This document shows, piece by piece, positions 34,601-44,348 of a stretch of 64,000 bases of DNA. The notes beneath the pieces were generated by a model. That model made no database searches, was not told the DNA's origin, and saw nothing but the letters and a program-made list of their open reading frames with translations. Position 1 is the stretch's first letter; every line of letters starts with the position of its first letter. The DNA comes from DATAUD01 sp036268455 (GTDB lineage Bacteria > Verrucomicrobiota > Verrucomicrobiia > Limisphaerales > Palsa-1400). The DNA lies in the NCBI GenBank assembly GCA_036268455.1, contig DATAUD010000020.1, forward strand, positions 1-64,000, in the 5' to 3' direction. A program made the position numbers and the translations under genes.

Positions 34601-37600
34601 CGCTCATTGGGTTGTGGCTGATTGCTCCGTGGATTGCGTGGCGGATCAGCCAACCCATTGAAATTCTGCCGCTCGATTTGACCGCGGGACAAATGAATTT
34701 CCTGCGAAGCGCGGCGCGCAAGACATGGCATTTCTTCGAGACGTTTGTCACAGAGAAGGAGAACTGGCTGCCGCCGGATAATTTTCAGGAAACGCCCGCG
34801 CCGACCATCGCGCCGCGAACCTCGCCGACCAACCTGGGACTGAACCTGCTCGCCAATTTGGCGGCGGCGGATTTTGGATATTTGCCGGGAGAAGGACTGG
34901 TTCGGCGCACGCGGGACGCCCTCGCCACGATGCAACGCCTGGAGCGGTATCGCGGGCATTTCTACAATTGGTATGATACGCGAACGCTGCGGCCATTGCT
35001 GCCGCTCTATGTGTCGAGCGTGGACAGTGGGAACCTCGCCGGGCATTTGCTCACGCTTGGCTCGGGAATGAGAGAACAATGTGACGAGCCAATCTTCGCG
35101 CCGCGAGTATTCGAGGGCCTGCGCGACACCTTGAGAGTCCTGCGGACTTTGACACGCGACAGCATCCCAATGGCCAGGCTCGACGCTGAATTGGAAAAGG
35201 CCCCCGCGAAATTACGGGCGGCCTTGGCGCTTTTGCAAAAGGCGGCGCGCGACGCGGCGGAGATTGCCGCTTCGCTGGAGAACCAATCGGAGGAAGTCAA
35301 AATCTGGGCCCAAAACTTGAAGCGCAATTGCGAGGAGCATTTGCAGGAAATGCTCTTCCTCGCGCCGTGGGTCGCTTTGCCGATTCCCGCCGAAAAGATC
35401 GGGCAACTTGACGAAGCGCCGACCTTGCGCGATCTCGCGAAGTGTGAGCAATTGCTGACGGAAGAACAACAGGGCAACGCCGAACTTTCACAGTGTCTGC
35501 ACGAAGCAAGTGATCGCGCCCGCGAGCGAATGATCGCGCTGGAAAACCTGGCGACGCAATCCGACGAATTGGCGGTGATGGATTTCACGTTCCTGTTCGA
35601 CCGGGAGAGGGATTTGTTTTCAATCGGGTTCAATGTTGGCGAACAGCGCCGGGACGGGAGTTTCTATGATTTGCTGGCTTCGGAGGCGCGCCTGTGCAGC
35701 TATGTGGCCATCGCACTGGGACAAATTCCGCAAGATCATTGGTTTTCGATGGGGCGGCTGCTCGTCGCTTCGCGTGGCGAGCCAATACTTGTCTCGTGGA
35801 GCGGCTCGATGTTCGAGTATCTGATGCCGCTGCTGGTGATGCCGAATTACGAGAACACGCTGCTCGATCACACCTGCAAAGCGGCCGTGCGCCAACAAAT
35901 CGAGTATGGCCGGATACGCGGCATCCCGTGGGGCATTTCCGAATCGGGTTACAACCGGACAGATGTGCAAATGAATTACCAGTACCGCGCGTTCGGCGTG
36001 CCGGGCCTGGGATTGAAACGGGGATTGGCCGAGGATTTGGTCATTGCGCCTTATGCGACTGTGATGGCGCTGATGGTAATGCCGCGCCGGGCCTGTGAAA
36101 ACCTGCAACGGCTGGCAACGGAGGGGCGCGAAGGAGCCTTCGGATTTTACGAAGCGGTGGATTATACGCCATCCCGCCTGCCGCCGGACGATACGAGCGT
36201 CACGATTCAATCCTTTATGGCGCACCACGAAGGGATGAGCCTGCTGGCTTTGGTGAATTTGTTGCGGGATCGCCCGATGCAACGTCGCTTCATGGGCTGT
36301 CCGGTGCTCAAGGCCGCCGATTTGCTGTTGCAGGAGCGCGTCCCGAAGACGGCCGCCGGCGTGCTTGTGGAGGATTTGAAATTGGAAGACTCCCGGATTC
36401 TTGGCGGCCCCAGCGAGGCGGCGATGCGGGTGTTCACAAACCCCACCACACCGTCACCGGAAGTTCATCTTTTGTCCAACGGCCGTTATCATGTGGTCAT
36501 CACCAGCGCCGGCGGCGGATACAGCCGATGGCGCGACCTAGCCGTCACGCGTTGGCGCGAAGATTCCACGTCCGATAATTGGGGGACGTTCGTTTATCTT
36601 CGCGATGTGGCGACGGGAGAATTCTGGTCCACCGCGTATCAACCAACCTTGCGGGCCGCCAAGGGTTATGAAGCGATTTTTTCCCAATCACGGGCGGAGT
36701 TTCGGCAACGTCCCTCGGGCCTTGAGATTCACACTGAGATCGCGGTATCGCCGGAGGACGACGTGGAGTTGCGACGCATCAAGATTACCAATCGTTCGTC
36801 CGAGGCGCGGACCATTGAGCTGACTAGTTATGCGGAAGTGGTGCTCGCCGCTCCGGCGGCGGACGCGGCGCATCCGGCTTTCAGCAATCTTTTCGTGCAA
36901 ACGGAATTCGCGCCGAAAACGTCCGCGATTTTTTGCACGCGGCGCGCCCGCTCGCAGGAAGAACGACCGCCGTGGCTATTGCACTTGATGGTAGGGCATG
37001 GAGGCGAACAGGGAGAAACCTCGTGTGAAACCGACCGCTTTAAATTTGTTGGGCGCGGCAGAACGCCGGCCAATCCGGCCGCTATGCAGGACGTTTCGCC
37101 GCTGTCCAATACCGTTGGTTCCGTTCTCGATCCGATCATTTCGCTGCGGCGCACCGTTACTTTGCAGCCGAATGAAACGACCACCATCGCGCTGGTAACT
37201 GGCATGACCGAAAACCGGGAAGCCGCCGTGGCGCACGCGGAAAAATATCAAAGCCCGCGAATGGCTGACCGGGCGCTCGATCTTGCGTGGACGCACAGCC
37301 AGGTCACGTTGCGCCAACTCGATGCCACGGAAGCGGACGCCCAACTCTACGGGCGTTTGGCCGGCGCGTTGATCTATGCCGATCCGGCCCGACGCGCGAA
37401 TTCGAGTGTGTTGCTCAACAACCGGCGCGGCCAAAGCGGCCTTTGGAGTTATGGCATTTCCGGGGACGCCCCAATCGTCCTGCTCCGCGTCAGCGACATG
37501 GCGAAAATCGACATCGTGCGGCAGGTTGTGCAGGCGCACTCCTACTGGCGGATGAAGGGGTTGACGGTGGAACTGGTTATTTTAAACGAAGACGTTTCGG

Positions 37601-40326
37601 TGTACCGGCAGTCACTCCAAGACCAAATCACCGGCATGATTGCGTCCGGGCTTGAAGCGAACACGCTGGACAAACCGGGCGGCATTTTTGTGCGCCGGAT
37701 GGACCAGATACCAAACGATGACCGGCTGCTTTTGCAATCGGCCGCACGAATTGTGCTTGACGACGAAAAAGGCACAGTGGCGGAACAACTCAAACATCGC
37801 AAAGTTTTGGATCCTACGATTCCAGCCTTAACGCCAACCCGTTCTGCGTTCGGGGATTTGCGCGCTCCCCTGCCCCCACGGGAATTGATTTTCCGAAACG
37901 GCCTGGGCGGATTTACCAAGGACGGCCACGAATATGTCATCACGCTGGAACCTGGACAAACGACGCCGGCACCGTGGATCAATGTCCTTGCCAATCCGAA
38001 TTTTGGGACTGTGATTTCCGAGAGCGGCGCGGGTTACACCTGGGCGGAAAACTCCCATGAATTTCGGCTGACACCGTGGACCGACGATCCCGTGCAAGAC
38101 ACCCCCGGCGAGGCGCTTTACATTCGCGATGAGCAGACGGGGCAATTCTGGTCGCCCACACCGCTTCCCGCGCGCGGGGCGACGCCGTATGTCGCCCGCC
38201 ACGGGTTTGGTTACACGGTGTTCGAGCACACCGAAAACGGGATTGTGTCCGAGTTGTGGGTGTATGTGGCGATGGACGCGCCGGTAAAATTTTCGGTGTT
38301 GAAATTGCGCAATATTTCGGGGCGTCCGCGCCGCATCTCGGTGACGGGCTATTGGGAATGGGTATTGGGCGATTTGAGGCAGAAAGGCTTGCTGCACGTG
38401 CAAACCGAAGTGGACCTCAAGACGGGCGGGTTGCTGGCGCGCAATTATTACAACACTGAATTTCCAGATCGTATCGTGTTCCTCGATGTAAACGACCCGG
38501 CGCGCACGTTGACAGGGGATCGCAAGGAGTTCATTGGCAGGAACGGAACTCTGTCCCATCCGGCGGCGATGAAGCGGGTCCGGCTTTCCGGCAAAGCAGG
38601 CGCGGGGTTGGATCCGTGCGGGGCAATGCAAGTCGTTTTCAATTTGCCGGATGGCCAGGAGCGCGAAACGAGTTTTCGCCTCGGCGTTGGCCGCAATGTG
38701 GCTGAGGTCCAGAATCTGATCCGGCGTTTTCGCCGGGCGGACGCCAGCCGCGTAGCGCTCGAAGGGGTTTGGGCGTATTGGAATCGAACCCTCGGGGCGG
38801 TGAATGTGGATACGCCGGATCCTTCCGTGAATGTCATGGCCAACGGCTGGCTGCTGTATCAGACCTTGAGCTGCCGGTTATGGGGCCGGACAGGGTTCTA
38901 TCAATCCGGCGGCGCTTTCGGATTCCGCGATCAATTGCAGGACGTCATGGCGCTGGTGCATTCGGAACCGGCGCTGACGCGCGAACATTTGCTTCGGGCC
39001 GCGGCGCGCCAATTCCGGGAAGGCGACGTTCAGCATTGGTGGCATCCACCGGACGGCCGCGGCGTGCGGACTCATTTTTCCGATGATTATCTGTGGCTGC
39101 CTTACGTCACTTGCCGGTACGTTTCCTGCGTTGCGGACACGGGCGTGTTGGATGAAAAGGTTCCCTTCCTTGAAGGCCGTCCAGTCAAGCCGGAGGAGGA
39201 ATCCTACTACGATTTGCCGAATCGATCCGAAGAAACGGCGACGCTTTATGAACATTGCCGGCGCGCCATTGAGAATGGTTTGCGCTTTGGCGAACATGGC
39301 CTGCCGTTGATTGGTTGCGGCGACTGGAACGATGGGATGAACCGCGTCGGTGAACAGGGACGCGGTGAAAGCGTCTGGCTGGCTTTCTTTTTTTACGATG
39401 TGCTCAACCAGTTTGCGGAATTGGCGCGGGCGCATGGCGATCCCGGCTTTGCCGAACAATGCCTGGCACACGCGCATGAATTGCAACGGAACATCGAACT
39501 TCACGCATGGGACGGCGAATGGTATCGCCGCGCTTATTTTGACAACGGAGAACCGCTCGGCTCGCACACAAATGAGGAATGCCAGATCGATTCCCTGCCC
39601 CAGAGTTGGTCGGTCATCAGCGGGGCTGGGGAACCAGCGCGTTCGCGGCAGGCGATGCAATCGGTTGACGACCGCCTCGTCCGTCGGGATGCGGGATTGA
39701 TACAATTGTTTGACCCGCCTTTCGACAAATCGGCGCTCAATCCTGGATATATCAAGGGTTACATCCCAGGCGTCCGCGAAAACGGCGGCCAATACACTCA
39801 CGGTGCCATTTGGACCGTCATGGCGTGCGCGTTGATGGGCGAAACGGATCGCGCCTGGGAACTTTTTGCGCTGCTGAATCCGGTTCATCACGGCGGGACG
39901 CCCAAACAAATCGGGACTTACAAAGTCGAGCCATATGTCATCGCTGCGGATGTGTATGGCGAAGAGCCGCACACAGGCCGGGGCGGATGGACGTGGTACA
40001 CTGGTTCAGCAGGGTGGATGTACCGGTTGCTCATCGAAACGCTGCTGGGTGTGAACCTTACCGGAGATCAACTGCTGCTGACCCCGCGCATTCCGAAAGG
40101 CTGGAACAGTTACAAAGTCCATTACCGCTATCGCCAAACCATTTATCACATCACCATCAATCGGCTCGTGGCTGAATGGGCCGAATCAAACCAACTCGTT
40201 CTCGACGGCAAGGAGCTTGCCGGGAAAATGATCCCTTTGGTGGATGACCGCCGCGAACATTTCGTCGAATGTCACGCATGGAGTCCCGTGGACGCTCCGA
40301 AAAACCACGGGGCCCTGGTGGTTTGA
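31666..40326 (+). CDS. Cyclic beta-1,2-glucan synthase-like protein (GT84-glucoamylase-like-GH94)
   Basis: A 2886-residue membrane protein, similar in length to rhizobial NdvB/Brucella Cgs, which makes cyclic beta-1,2-glucans for osmoadaptation. Order: an N-terminal region (to ~410); membrane helices (FFGAVFLLCASQLAVAVMNWL; a second group RRSLVPLALVILILGNWLLL) around the glycosyltransferase core (VITLDTDTLLPRDAAREL with D634/D636, later RRHRWIRGDWQ); a glucoamylase-like domain (HFYNWYDTRTLRPLLPLYVSSVDSGNLAGH, split here); GISESGYNRTDVQMNYQYRAFG; then two GH94 carbohydrate-binding modules and the GH94 phosphorylase barrel (GCGDWNDGMNRVG, acid D2556). The GH94 part controls ring size in known enzymes. 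A hairpin sits in the leader. It converges with the next gene, with 3 bases between the stops. Whether the product is cyclic is inferred. Confidence 0.88.
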   Translation: MQKLPMRFQNWMAEQARSRLNGNEPPLRAELFGAEQLAQHAKALAASHHVETRKASNRLLARLTHNENVLRAYNRSTLTVNPTRRVTPAAEWLLDNFYLIEEQIQLARRHLPRGYSRELPRLVDGPSAGFPRVYDIVLELISHVDAQIDAASLSGFIAAYQTVEPLKLGELWAIPIMLRLGLIENLQRVTSRLTLGREDRDRADLWVDRLQDMAENSPSRLVVVVADMAKSDLSLTSSFVAEFCQRLSRQTPVLHLARSWLEQQLGEQGLTIEQLIQLESQNQAADQVSVSHSIGSLRFLSAADWKEFVEKLSLVEKALRSGDGNGDDYGSMNFATRDRYRHAVEFLARHSKLSEEEVARRAVEMAAESARERGRADRTAHVGFYLIDKGKSALAHVLNVRWPWQTVIERGIQRFPMMFYGGGIGLITLLMTLGFVEEARALNVAGWKLVFFGAVFLLCASQLAVAVMNWLSTLLVQPRLLPRLDFSRGIAPDCSTMVVVPTMLTTLEGVDRLIETLEIHHLANRDEHLHFALLTDFRDAPQEVQPGDEVLLERVKAGVEMLNQKYAPRTGVFFLFHRPRRWNPGEGLWMGYERKRGKLTELNGLLRGTSRESFSEIVGDTAILPSVKYVITLDTDTLLPRDAARELVGTMAHPLNRPVFDEKRGIVAEGYSILQPRVGVSLPSARRSWFVRLFAGEAGIDPYTRAVSDVYQDVFQEGSFIGKGIYDVDAFQRAMNGRFPENTILSHDLLESCHARSALVSDVEFYEEYPWRYNVDISRRHRWIRGDWQITQWLLPRVPGSDARRIANPLSVLSQWKILDNLRRSLVPLALVILILGNWLLLPDLGGLGSLLVLLIIALPGLLPSTAGLFGRPDDSPWRTHLRTVGESCLRQLGQIFLTLAFLPYDALVSLDAIGRTLLRLLVTRKRLLEWQTSSDTERTTRSDLAAFYGTMWIEPVVALAAGIFLGATNPASLNCAAPLIGLWLIAPWIAWRISQPIEILPLDLTAGQMNFLRSAARKTWHFFETFVTEKENWLPPDNFQETPAPTIAPRTSPTNLGLNLLANLAAADFGYLPGEGLVRRTRDALATMQRLERYRGHFYNWYDTRTLRPLLPLYVSSVDSGNLAGHLLTLGSGMREQCDEPIFAPRVFEGLRDTLRVLRTLTRDSIPMARLDAELEKAPAKLRAALALLQKAARDAAEIAASLENQSEEVKIWAQNLKRNCEEHLQEMLFLAPWVALPIPAEKIGQLDEAPTLRDLAKCEQLLTEEQQGNAELSQCLHEASDRARERMIALENLATQSDELAVMDFTFLFDRERDLFSIGFNVGEQRRDGSFYDLLASEARLCSYVAIALGQIPQDHWFSMGRLLVASRGEPILVSWSGSMFEYLMPLLVMPNYENTLLDHTCKAAVRQQIEYGRIRGIPWGISESGYNRTDVQMNYQYRAFGVPGLGLKRGLAEDLVIAPYATVMALMVMPRRACENLQRLATEGREGAFGFYEAVDYTPSRLPPDDTSVTIQSFMAHHEGMSLLALVNLLRDRPMQRRFMGCPVLKAADLLLQERVPKTAAGVLVEDLKLEDSRILGGPSEAAMRVFTNPTTPSPEVHLLSNGRYHVVITSAGGGYSRWRDLAVTRWREDSTSDNWGTFVYLRDVATGEFWSTAYQPTLRAAKGYEAIFSQSRAEFRQRPSGLEIHTEIAVSPEDDVELRRIKITNRSSEARTIELTSYAEVVLAAPAADAAHPAFSNLFVQTEFAPKTSAIFCTRRARSQEERPPWLLHLMVGHGGEQGETSCETDRFKFVGRGRTPANPAAMQDVSPLSNTVGSVLDPIISLRRTVTLQPNETTTIALVTGMTENREAAVAHAEKYQSPRMADRALDLAWTHSQVTLRQLDATEADAQLYGRLAGALIYADPARRANSSVLLNNRRGQSGLWSYGISGDAPIVLLRVSDMAKIDIVRQVVQAHSYWRMKGLTVELVILNEDVSVYRQSLQDQITGMIASGLEANTLDKPGGIFVRRMDQIPNDDRLLLQSAARIVLDDEKGTVAEQLKHRKVLDPTIPALTPTRSAFGDLRAPLPPRELIFRNGLGGFTKDGHEYVITLEPGQTTPAPWINVLANPNFGTVISESGAGYTWAENSHEFRLTPWTDDPVQDTPGEALYIRDEQTGQFWSPTPLPARGATPYVARHGFGYTVFEHTENGIVSELWVYVAMDAPVKFSVLKLRNISGRPRRISVTGYWEWVLGDLRQKGLLHVQTEVDLKTGGLLARNYYNTEFPDRIVFLDVNDPARTLTGDRKEFIGRNGTLSHPAAMKRVRLSGKAGAGLDPCGAMQVVFNLPDGQERETSFRLGVGRNVAEVQNLIRRFRRADASRVALEGVWAYWNRTLGAVNVDTPDPSVNVMANGWLLYQTLSCRLWGRTGFYQSGGAFGFRDQLQDVMALVHSEPALTREHLLRAAARQFREGDVQHWWHPPDGRGVRTHFSDDYLWLPYVTCRYVSCVADTGVLDEKVPFLEGRPVKPEEESYYDLPNRSEETATLYEHCRRAIENGLRFGEHGLPLIGCGDWNDGMNRVGEQGRGESVWLAFFFYDVLNQFAELARAHGDPGFAEQCLAHAHELQRNIELHAWDGEWYRRAYFDNGEPLGSHTNEECQIDSLPQSWSVISGAGEPARSRQAMQSVDDRLVRRDAGLIQLFDPPFDKSALNPGYIKGYIPGVRENGGQYTHGAIWTVMACALMGETDRAWELFALLNPVHHGGTPKQIGTYKVEPYVIAADVYGEEPHTGRGGWTWYTGSAGWMYRLLIETLLGVNLTGDQLLLTPRIPKGWNSYKVHYRYRQTIYHITINRLVAEWAESNQLVLDGKELAGKMIPLVDDRREHFVECHAWSPVDAPKNHGALVV

Positions 40327-40329
40327 TCT

Positions 40330-41673
40330 TTACCGGATTGCGGGTGAGGGAACTTTGGCCGTGAATTCCGCCTCGACCGCCTTCAAAAGCACCAACTCGG
40401 GCGTGACTTGGTTTATCGACGGCGGGAGATTTACGAGGAACGGATAAATTCCGTCAACCGCACCTTGCGGCTCCGGCTCGGCCGCCCAAAGGCCTCCCTG
40501 GCCATCGCGCAATCTCACTGCGAGACGAGTTTTTCGAGGCAATTTGCGCGCGCTCACAAAAATGACGCTGTTGGTGAGCGAATAGTAACCATGGTAAAAA
40601 ACGACGTTCAGCGGATTGATGGCGATAGTGGTCGTCGTCCAACCAGTGGGCGCGCCGCCACTGACCGGGCCCATGGGCACCGGCGGATTGGTGAGAAGGA
40701 CGCCTAGTCTGAAGACATAGCTGCCCGCTGGAAAAAGGCCGAGGACCGAAATGTCATGGTCCGCATACGGCACCGTCTTTTTCCACCATAGAGGAGATTG
40801 GAGGTTGGTCACGATGGACTTGGGAAGAACGGCGAGCGGTTGCGCGGCTTGAATATTGGTTGCGGATGGGTAGAACCGGGCGGAGTAGCGCAGCACAGGC
40901 TGGTTTGTGCCCAATTGCTGGCCGCGATTGCCGGCGGGGTCTTCGGCGAACCACTCAGGGTCGTCCCAACCATCGATTTTTTTGTTCCCTCGGCGAAGTT
41001 CCCACATCGGCTCCCAATAAACGGTCCGCGTTTCCCAATATTTTGCCTCAACGCCATTTGTGCGCAGCCGCAGCCCCGTAAGAACAATGCTCAAATCACC
41101 GGCTTGTTTCTGTTGCGGCAAATCCATGGCGGAACAGTCGGCGGATTGGGCCACATACGGGTTTGGAAATTTCAATTGGCTTGTCTTGTGGTTTTTCATG
41201 TTGGTCGCGAGCATGGTCAGATTGGTCTCTCTTCGCGGGAAGACTTGGAAGAGGTGGCCTACCCGCCAAAATCGCAGGCCCCCGAACCAGTAACTCCCCT
41301 GCTCCTCGAAATCCTGGCCGTATTCGTCCACCAATTCCACGCGAATACTTTGGCAATCCACATTGGTGCGCGTAGTCGCGTTGATGGCATTCACCCAGAC
41401 CACTAGCGCGGGATAATCGAGATTATCGATGACGTCTTCCGGATTTCTGGGAGCGAAGAGCAATTGCAATTGTTTGGGCAGCCACGCATTTAAACGCCAG
41501 AACAATTTGGAAACGTGGTTGCCGACACGATGATCGACGCCGTAAGTCACGGCCTCAACCCGGAGGATACGTCCGTCGCCAAGGTCGGCGGTAGCGAGTG
41601 GTTTTTGCGAGACATGCGAACGCGCCGTCCAGTCCAGCCACGCGCCAACCAAAACCAACATCAGGCCGACCAA
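40330..41673 (-). CDS. Hypothetical membrane-anchored protein
   Basis: A 447-residue protein of unknown family. One hydrophobic N-terminal segment (VGLMLVLVGAWLDWTA) probably anchors it in the membrane. The rest is beta-rich and polar, with many Trp/Tyr (YWFGGLRFWRVGHLFQVFPRRET, TVYWEPMWELRRGN, PLWWKKTVPYADHDISVLGLFPAGSYVF). The start used is a TTG at 41673; the frame is open further upstream without a better start, and an ATG exists 4 codons downstream. It looks like a verrucomicrobial lineage protein. It converges with the glucan synthase gene and diverges from the ATP-grasp operon across a 201-base gap that must hold both promoters; I see no clear consensus boxes there. Confidence 0.6.
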   Translation of the reverse strand: MVGLMLVLVGAWLDWTARSHVSQKPLATADLGDGRILRVEAVTYGVDHRVGNHVSKLFWRLNAWLPKQLQLLFAPRNPEDVIDNLDYPALVVWVNAINATTRTNVDCQSIRVELVDEYGQDFEEQGSYWFGGLRFWRVGHLFQVFPRRETNLTMLATNMKNHKTSQLKFPNPYVAQSADCSAMDLPQQKQAGDLSIVLTGLRLRTNGVEAKYWETRTVYWEPMWELRRGNKKIDGWDDPEWFAEDPAGNRGQQLGTNQPVLRYSARFYPSATNIQAAQPLAVLPKSIVTNLQSPLWWKKTVPYADHDISVLGLFPAGSYVFRLGVLLTNPPVPMGPVSGGAPTGWTTTTIAINPLNVVFYHGYYSLTNSVIFVSARKLPRKTRLAVRLRDGQGGLWAAEPEPQGAVDGIYPFLVNLPPSINQVTPELVLLKAVEAEFTAKVPSPAIR

Positions 41674-41874
41674 GAAAATGGATGTTCTTGCTCTTGTGCT
41701 CGCGATAAGAACACCGTGCGACGGTCCTAGACTTTACGCAAGCGCGAAACACAATCGCTTTCCGGCAAGGAGTTTGCTTAGTGGATGGGGATGTGTCATT
41801 TGATCGCTTTGTGGGTTGGATTTTGGTTTAGAAATGAGCAGAATGGGCAAAAATGACACTTTCCGCATGATCTG

Positions 41875-43314
41875 ATGCTAAGAAAATACAACCAGGAGAA
41901 GTTCTTTGACGAAATGATGGACGGCGATGGGAAAATCCGCTCCCACTACCGCCAGTTTTGTTCGCTGTTCGAGTCGATCAAGGCGGATGAGTTCGAGGAG
42001 AAACGGCACTCGATTGACCTGGCGTTTCTTCGCCAGGGGATCACTTTTAATGTTTACGGGGATTCGCAGGGGGCGGAACGGATTTTCCCTTTTGATCTGG
42101 TTCCGCGCATTATTCCGGCGGCGGAATGGGAGCGCCTGGAACGGGGCCTGATCCAGCGGATTACAGCGCTGAACCTTTTCCTGAAGGACATTTATCACGA
42201 GCAAAAAATCATCAAGGACGGGGTCATTCCGCCGTTTTACATTCTTTCCGGGAAACATTTCCGGCGGGAATTCATGAATATCAAAGTGCCGAAGGACATC
42301 TACATCCATGTCTGCGGGACGGACTTGATTCGCGGGGCGGACGGGCAATACATGGTTTTGGAGGACAACGGGAGATGCCCGAGCGGGGTGAGCTATGTGT
42401 TGGAAAACCGGCGGGCGATGAAGCGGAGTTTTCCGGAAATGTTCGAGCGAATCGGAGTGAGGCCGGTGGAGCATTATCCGCAGGAATTGCTGAAAATGCT
42501 GCAATACACGGCGCCAGCGGGCGTGGCCAATCCAACGATTGTTTTGCTGACGCCGGGGGCTTACAACAGCGCCTACTTTGAACACACCTATCTGGCGCGG
42601 CAGATGGGAATTGAAATTGTCGAGGGGCGCGACCTCGTGGTGAGCGATGCGAGGGTGTTCATGCGCACAACCAAGGGATTACAGCCGGTCCATGTAATTT
42701 ATAGGCGCATTGACGACGATTTTTTGGACCCGACGGTTTTCCGGCGTGATTCGATGCTGGGGGTGCCGGGATTGGTCCATGCGTATCGGTCCGGGCACGT
42801 TTCGCTGGCCAATTCCATCGGGACCGGCATTGCCGACGACAAGGTGATGTATTATTTCGTGCCGCGGATGATCAAATATTATCTGGACCAGGAGCCGATG
42901 ATTCCGAATGTTCCGACGTATCTCGCGAGCGAGGAGAGCGACAAAAAATATATCCTTGAGAATCTTTCCAAGCTCGTCGTCAAGGCGGCAAATGAATCGG
43001 GCGGCTACGGGATGTTGATGGGGCCGACGGCGGACGCAAAGGAAATTGAAATTTTTCGCGAGCGCATCCAGGCGGACCCGCGCAATTACATCGGGCAGCC
43101 GATGATTTCGTTGTCGCGCCATCCAACGCATGTGGAGAGCGCGGATTTCCAAGGGCGGCACATTGATTTGCGGCCTTACATTATTTGCGGGGAGAAGACG
43201 ACGGTTGTGCCGGGCGGGTTGACACGGGTGGCGCTGCGGCCGGGTTCGCTGGTGGTCAATTCCTCGCAAGGCGGCGGAAGCAAGGACACCTGGGTGCTTT
43301 ATGGAGATGAATAA
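41875..43314 (+). CDS. Circularly permuted type 2 ATP-grasp protein (DUF404/DUF407)
   Basis: Member of the circularly permuted ATP-grasp family, predicted to form amide/peptide bonds by activating a carboxylate with ATP. Typical blocks: GITFNVYGDSQGAERIFPFDLVPRII-type opening, LNLFLKDIYHEQKI, VLEDNGRCPSGVSYVLENR, LTPGAYNSAYFEHTYLARQMG, VYRRIDDDFLDP-like strand, VANSIGTGIADDK-like block, KAANESGGYGMLMGP, and SRHPTHVE near the end. Full length (479 residues). First gene of an operon: its stop is 2 bases before the alpha-E gene. The family consistently neighbours alpha-E and transglutaminase genes, as here. Substrate unknown. Confidence 0.88.
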   Translation: MLRKYNQEKFFDEMMDGDGKIRSHYRQFCSLFESIKADEFEEKRHSIDLAFLRQGITFNVYGDSQGAERIFPFDLVPRIIPAAEWERLERGLIQRITALNLFLKDIYHEQKIIKDGVIPPFYILSGKHFRREFMNIKVPKDIYIHVCGTDLIRGADGQYMVLEDNGRCPSGVSYVLENRRAMKRSFPEMFERIGVRPVEHYPQELLKMLQYTAPAGVANPTIVLLTPGAYNSAYFEHTYLARQMGIEIVEGRDLVVSDARVFMRTTKGLQPVHVIYRRIDDDFLDPTVFRRDSMLGVPGLVHAYRSGHVSLANSIGTGIADDKVMYYFVPRMIKYYLDQEPMIPNVPTYLASEESDKKYILENLSKLVVKAANESGGYGMLMGPTADAKEIEIFRERIQADPRNYIGQPMISLSRHPTHVESADFQGRHIDLRPYIICGEKTTVVPGGLTRVALRPGSLVVNSSQGGGSKDTWVLYGDE

Positions 43315-43316
43315 TC

Positions 43317-44348
43317 ATGCTTAGCCGGGTGGCCAATTGCCTTTACTGGATGTCGCGCTACATCGAGCGGGCGGAAAACATCGCGCGCATCGTGGATGTG
43401 AACCTGCAACTGCTCCTGGATTTGCGGAATCTGGACGACGAGCGATTGGCGGAGCATTGGATGCCGATTGTCCAAAGCACCGGGGACGAGAGCGCGTTTT
43501 TGAAATTGCACGAAAAAGCCACCGGCCAGGCGGTGACGGAATTCCTGGTTTTTCAACAGACCAATCCGAATTCGATTGTCTCGTCGGTTTGCCAGGCGCG
43601 GGAAAACGCCCGGATGGTGCGGGACCAAATCACAGTCGAGTTTTGGGAGGAGTTGAACCGGATTTACCTCTTTGTGCGTTCGCCCGAGGCGCGCAAAGTC
43701 TGGCGGCAAAGTCCCAGCGAATTTTTCCAGCAAATCAAGGCGGCGTCGCTGCACCTGGTGGGAATCGGCGACGCGACGATCCTGCACAACGAGGGTTGGT
43801 GGTTTGCGCAGGCGGGAAAATTTATCGAGCGGGCGGACAAGACATCGCGAATCCTGGACGTTCGTTACGCGAGCCTGCCGGCGCAGGGCGCGCCAAATTC
43901 CGTCAGCCAGAGCGAAGCGCTGGGATGGGCGGCGGTGCTGCGCTCTTGCAGCGCCTGGGACGCCTACAAATCCATTCGCGGCGCGGAAATCCACCCGGTG
44001 TATGTGGCGGATTTTCTTTTGTTCAACGCGGACTTTCCGCGTTCGGCGCGATTTTGCGTGGCGGAATTGAACCGCGCGTTGCGGCGCATTTCCGGGGTTC
44101 AGCCGGGGCGTTTTTCCAACGACGCGGAAAAACTTTGCGGGCGCCTTGAGGCGGCGCTGCAATTCACGACGGTGGATGAGATTTTCGAGCAGGGGCTGCA
44201 TTTGTATCTGGACCAATTCCAGGACAAACTCAACGCAATCGGAAGCGCGCTCTTTAACGCTTACATTTTCGAGGAATTCAGCAACGATGGGGGCGACATG
44301 ATGGTTCAACAAGAGGAGCAACAGCAGCAACAACGGAGCGGACGATGA
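43317..44348 (+). CDS. Alpha-E domain protein (DUF403)
   Basis: All-alpha protein of 343 residues opening with LSRVANCLYWMSRYIERAENIARIVDVN, the signature of the alpha-E family. Further helices include QENARMVRDQI-like and WWFAQAGKFIERADKTSRILDVRY segments. The C-terminus ends in a polyglutamine-like stretch (QQEEQQQQQRSGR). The family is the standard partner of circularly permuted ATP-grasp proteins and transglutaminases and is thought to assist peptide-ligase chemistry; no activity is proven. It lies 2 bases after the ATP-grasp stop, and its TGA overlaps the ATG of the phosphofructokinase gene (44345-44348), so all three are translationally coupled. Confidence 0.88.
   Translation: MLSRVANCLYWMSRYIERAENIARIVDVNLQLLLDLRNLDDERLAEHWMPIVQSTGDESAFLKLHEKATGQAVTEFLVFQQTNPNSIVSSVCQARENARMVRDQITVEFWEELNRIYLFVRSPEARKVWRQSPSEFFQQIKAASLHLVGIGDATILHNEGWWFAQAGKFIERADKTSRILDVRYASLPAQGAPNSVSQSEALGWAAVLRSCSAWDAYKSIRGAEIHPVYVADFLLFNADFPRSARFCVAELNRALRRISGVQPGRFSNDAEKLCGRLEAALQFTTVDEIFEQGLHLYLDQFQDKLNAIGSALFNAYIFEEFSNDGGDMMVQQEEQQQQQRSGR

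Noticed and set aside
38878..39972. 364-codon minus-strand open frame inside the glucan synthase
   Set aside because: Shadow of the GH94 domain coding sequence.
41674..41874. Divergent promoters between the hypothetical protein and the ATP-grasp operon
   Set aside because: Promoters must lie here, but no -35/-10 pair is convincing enough by eye to report positions.
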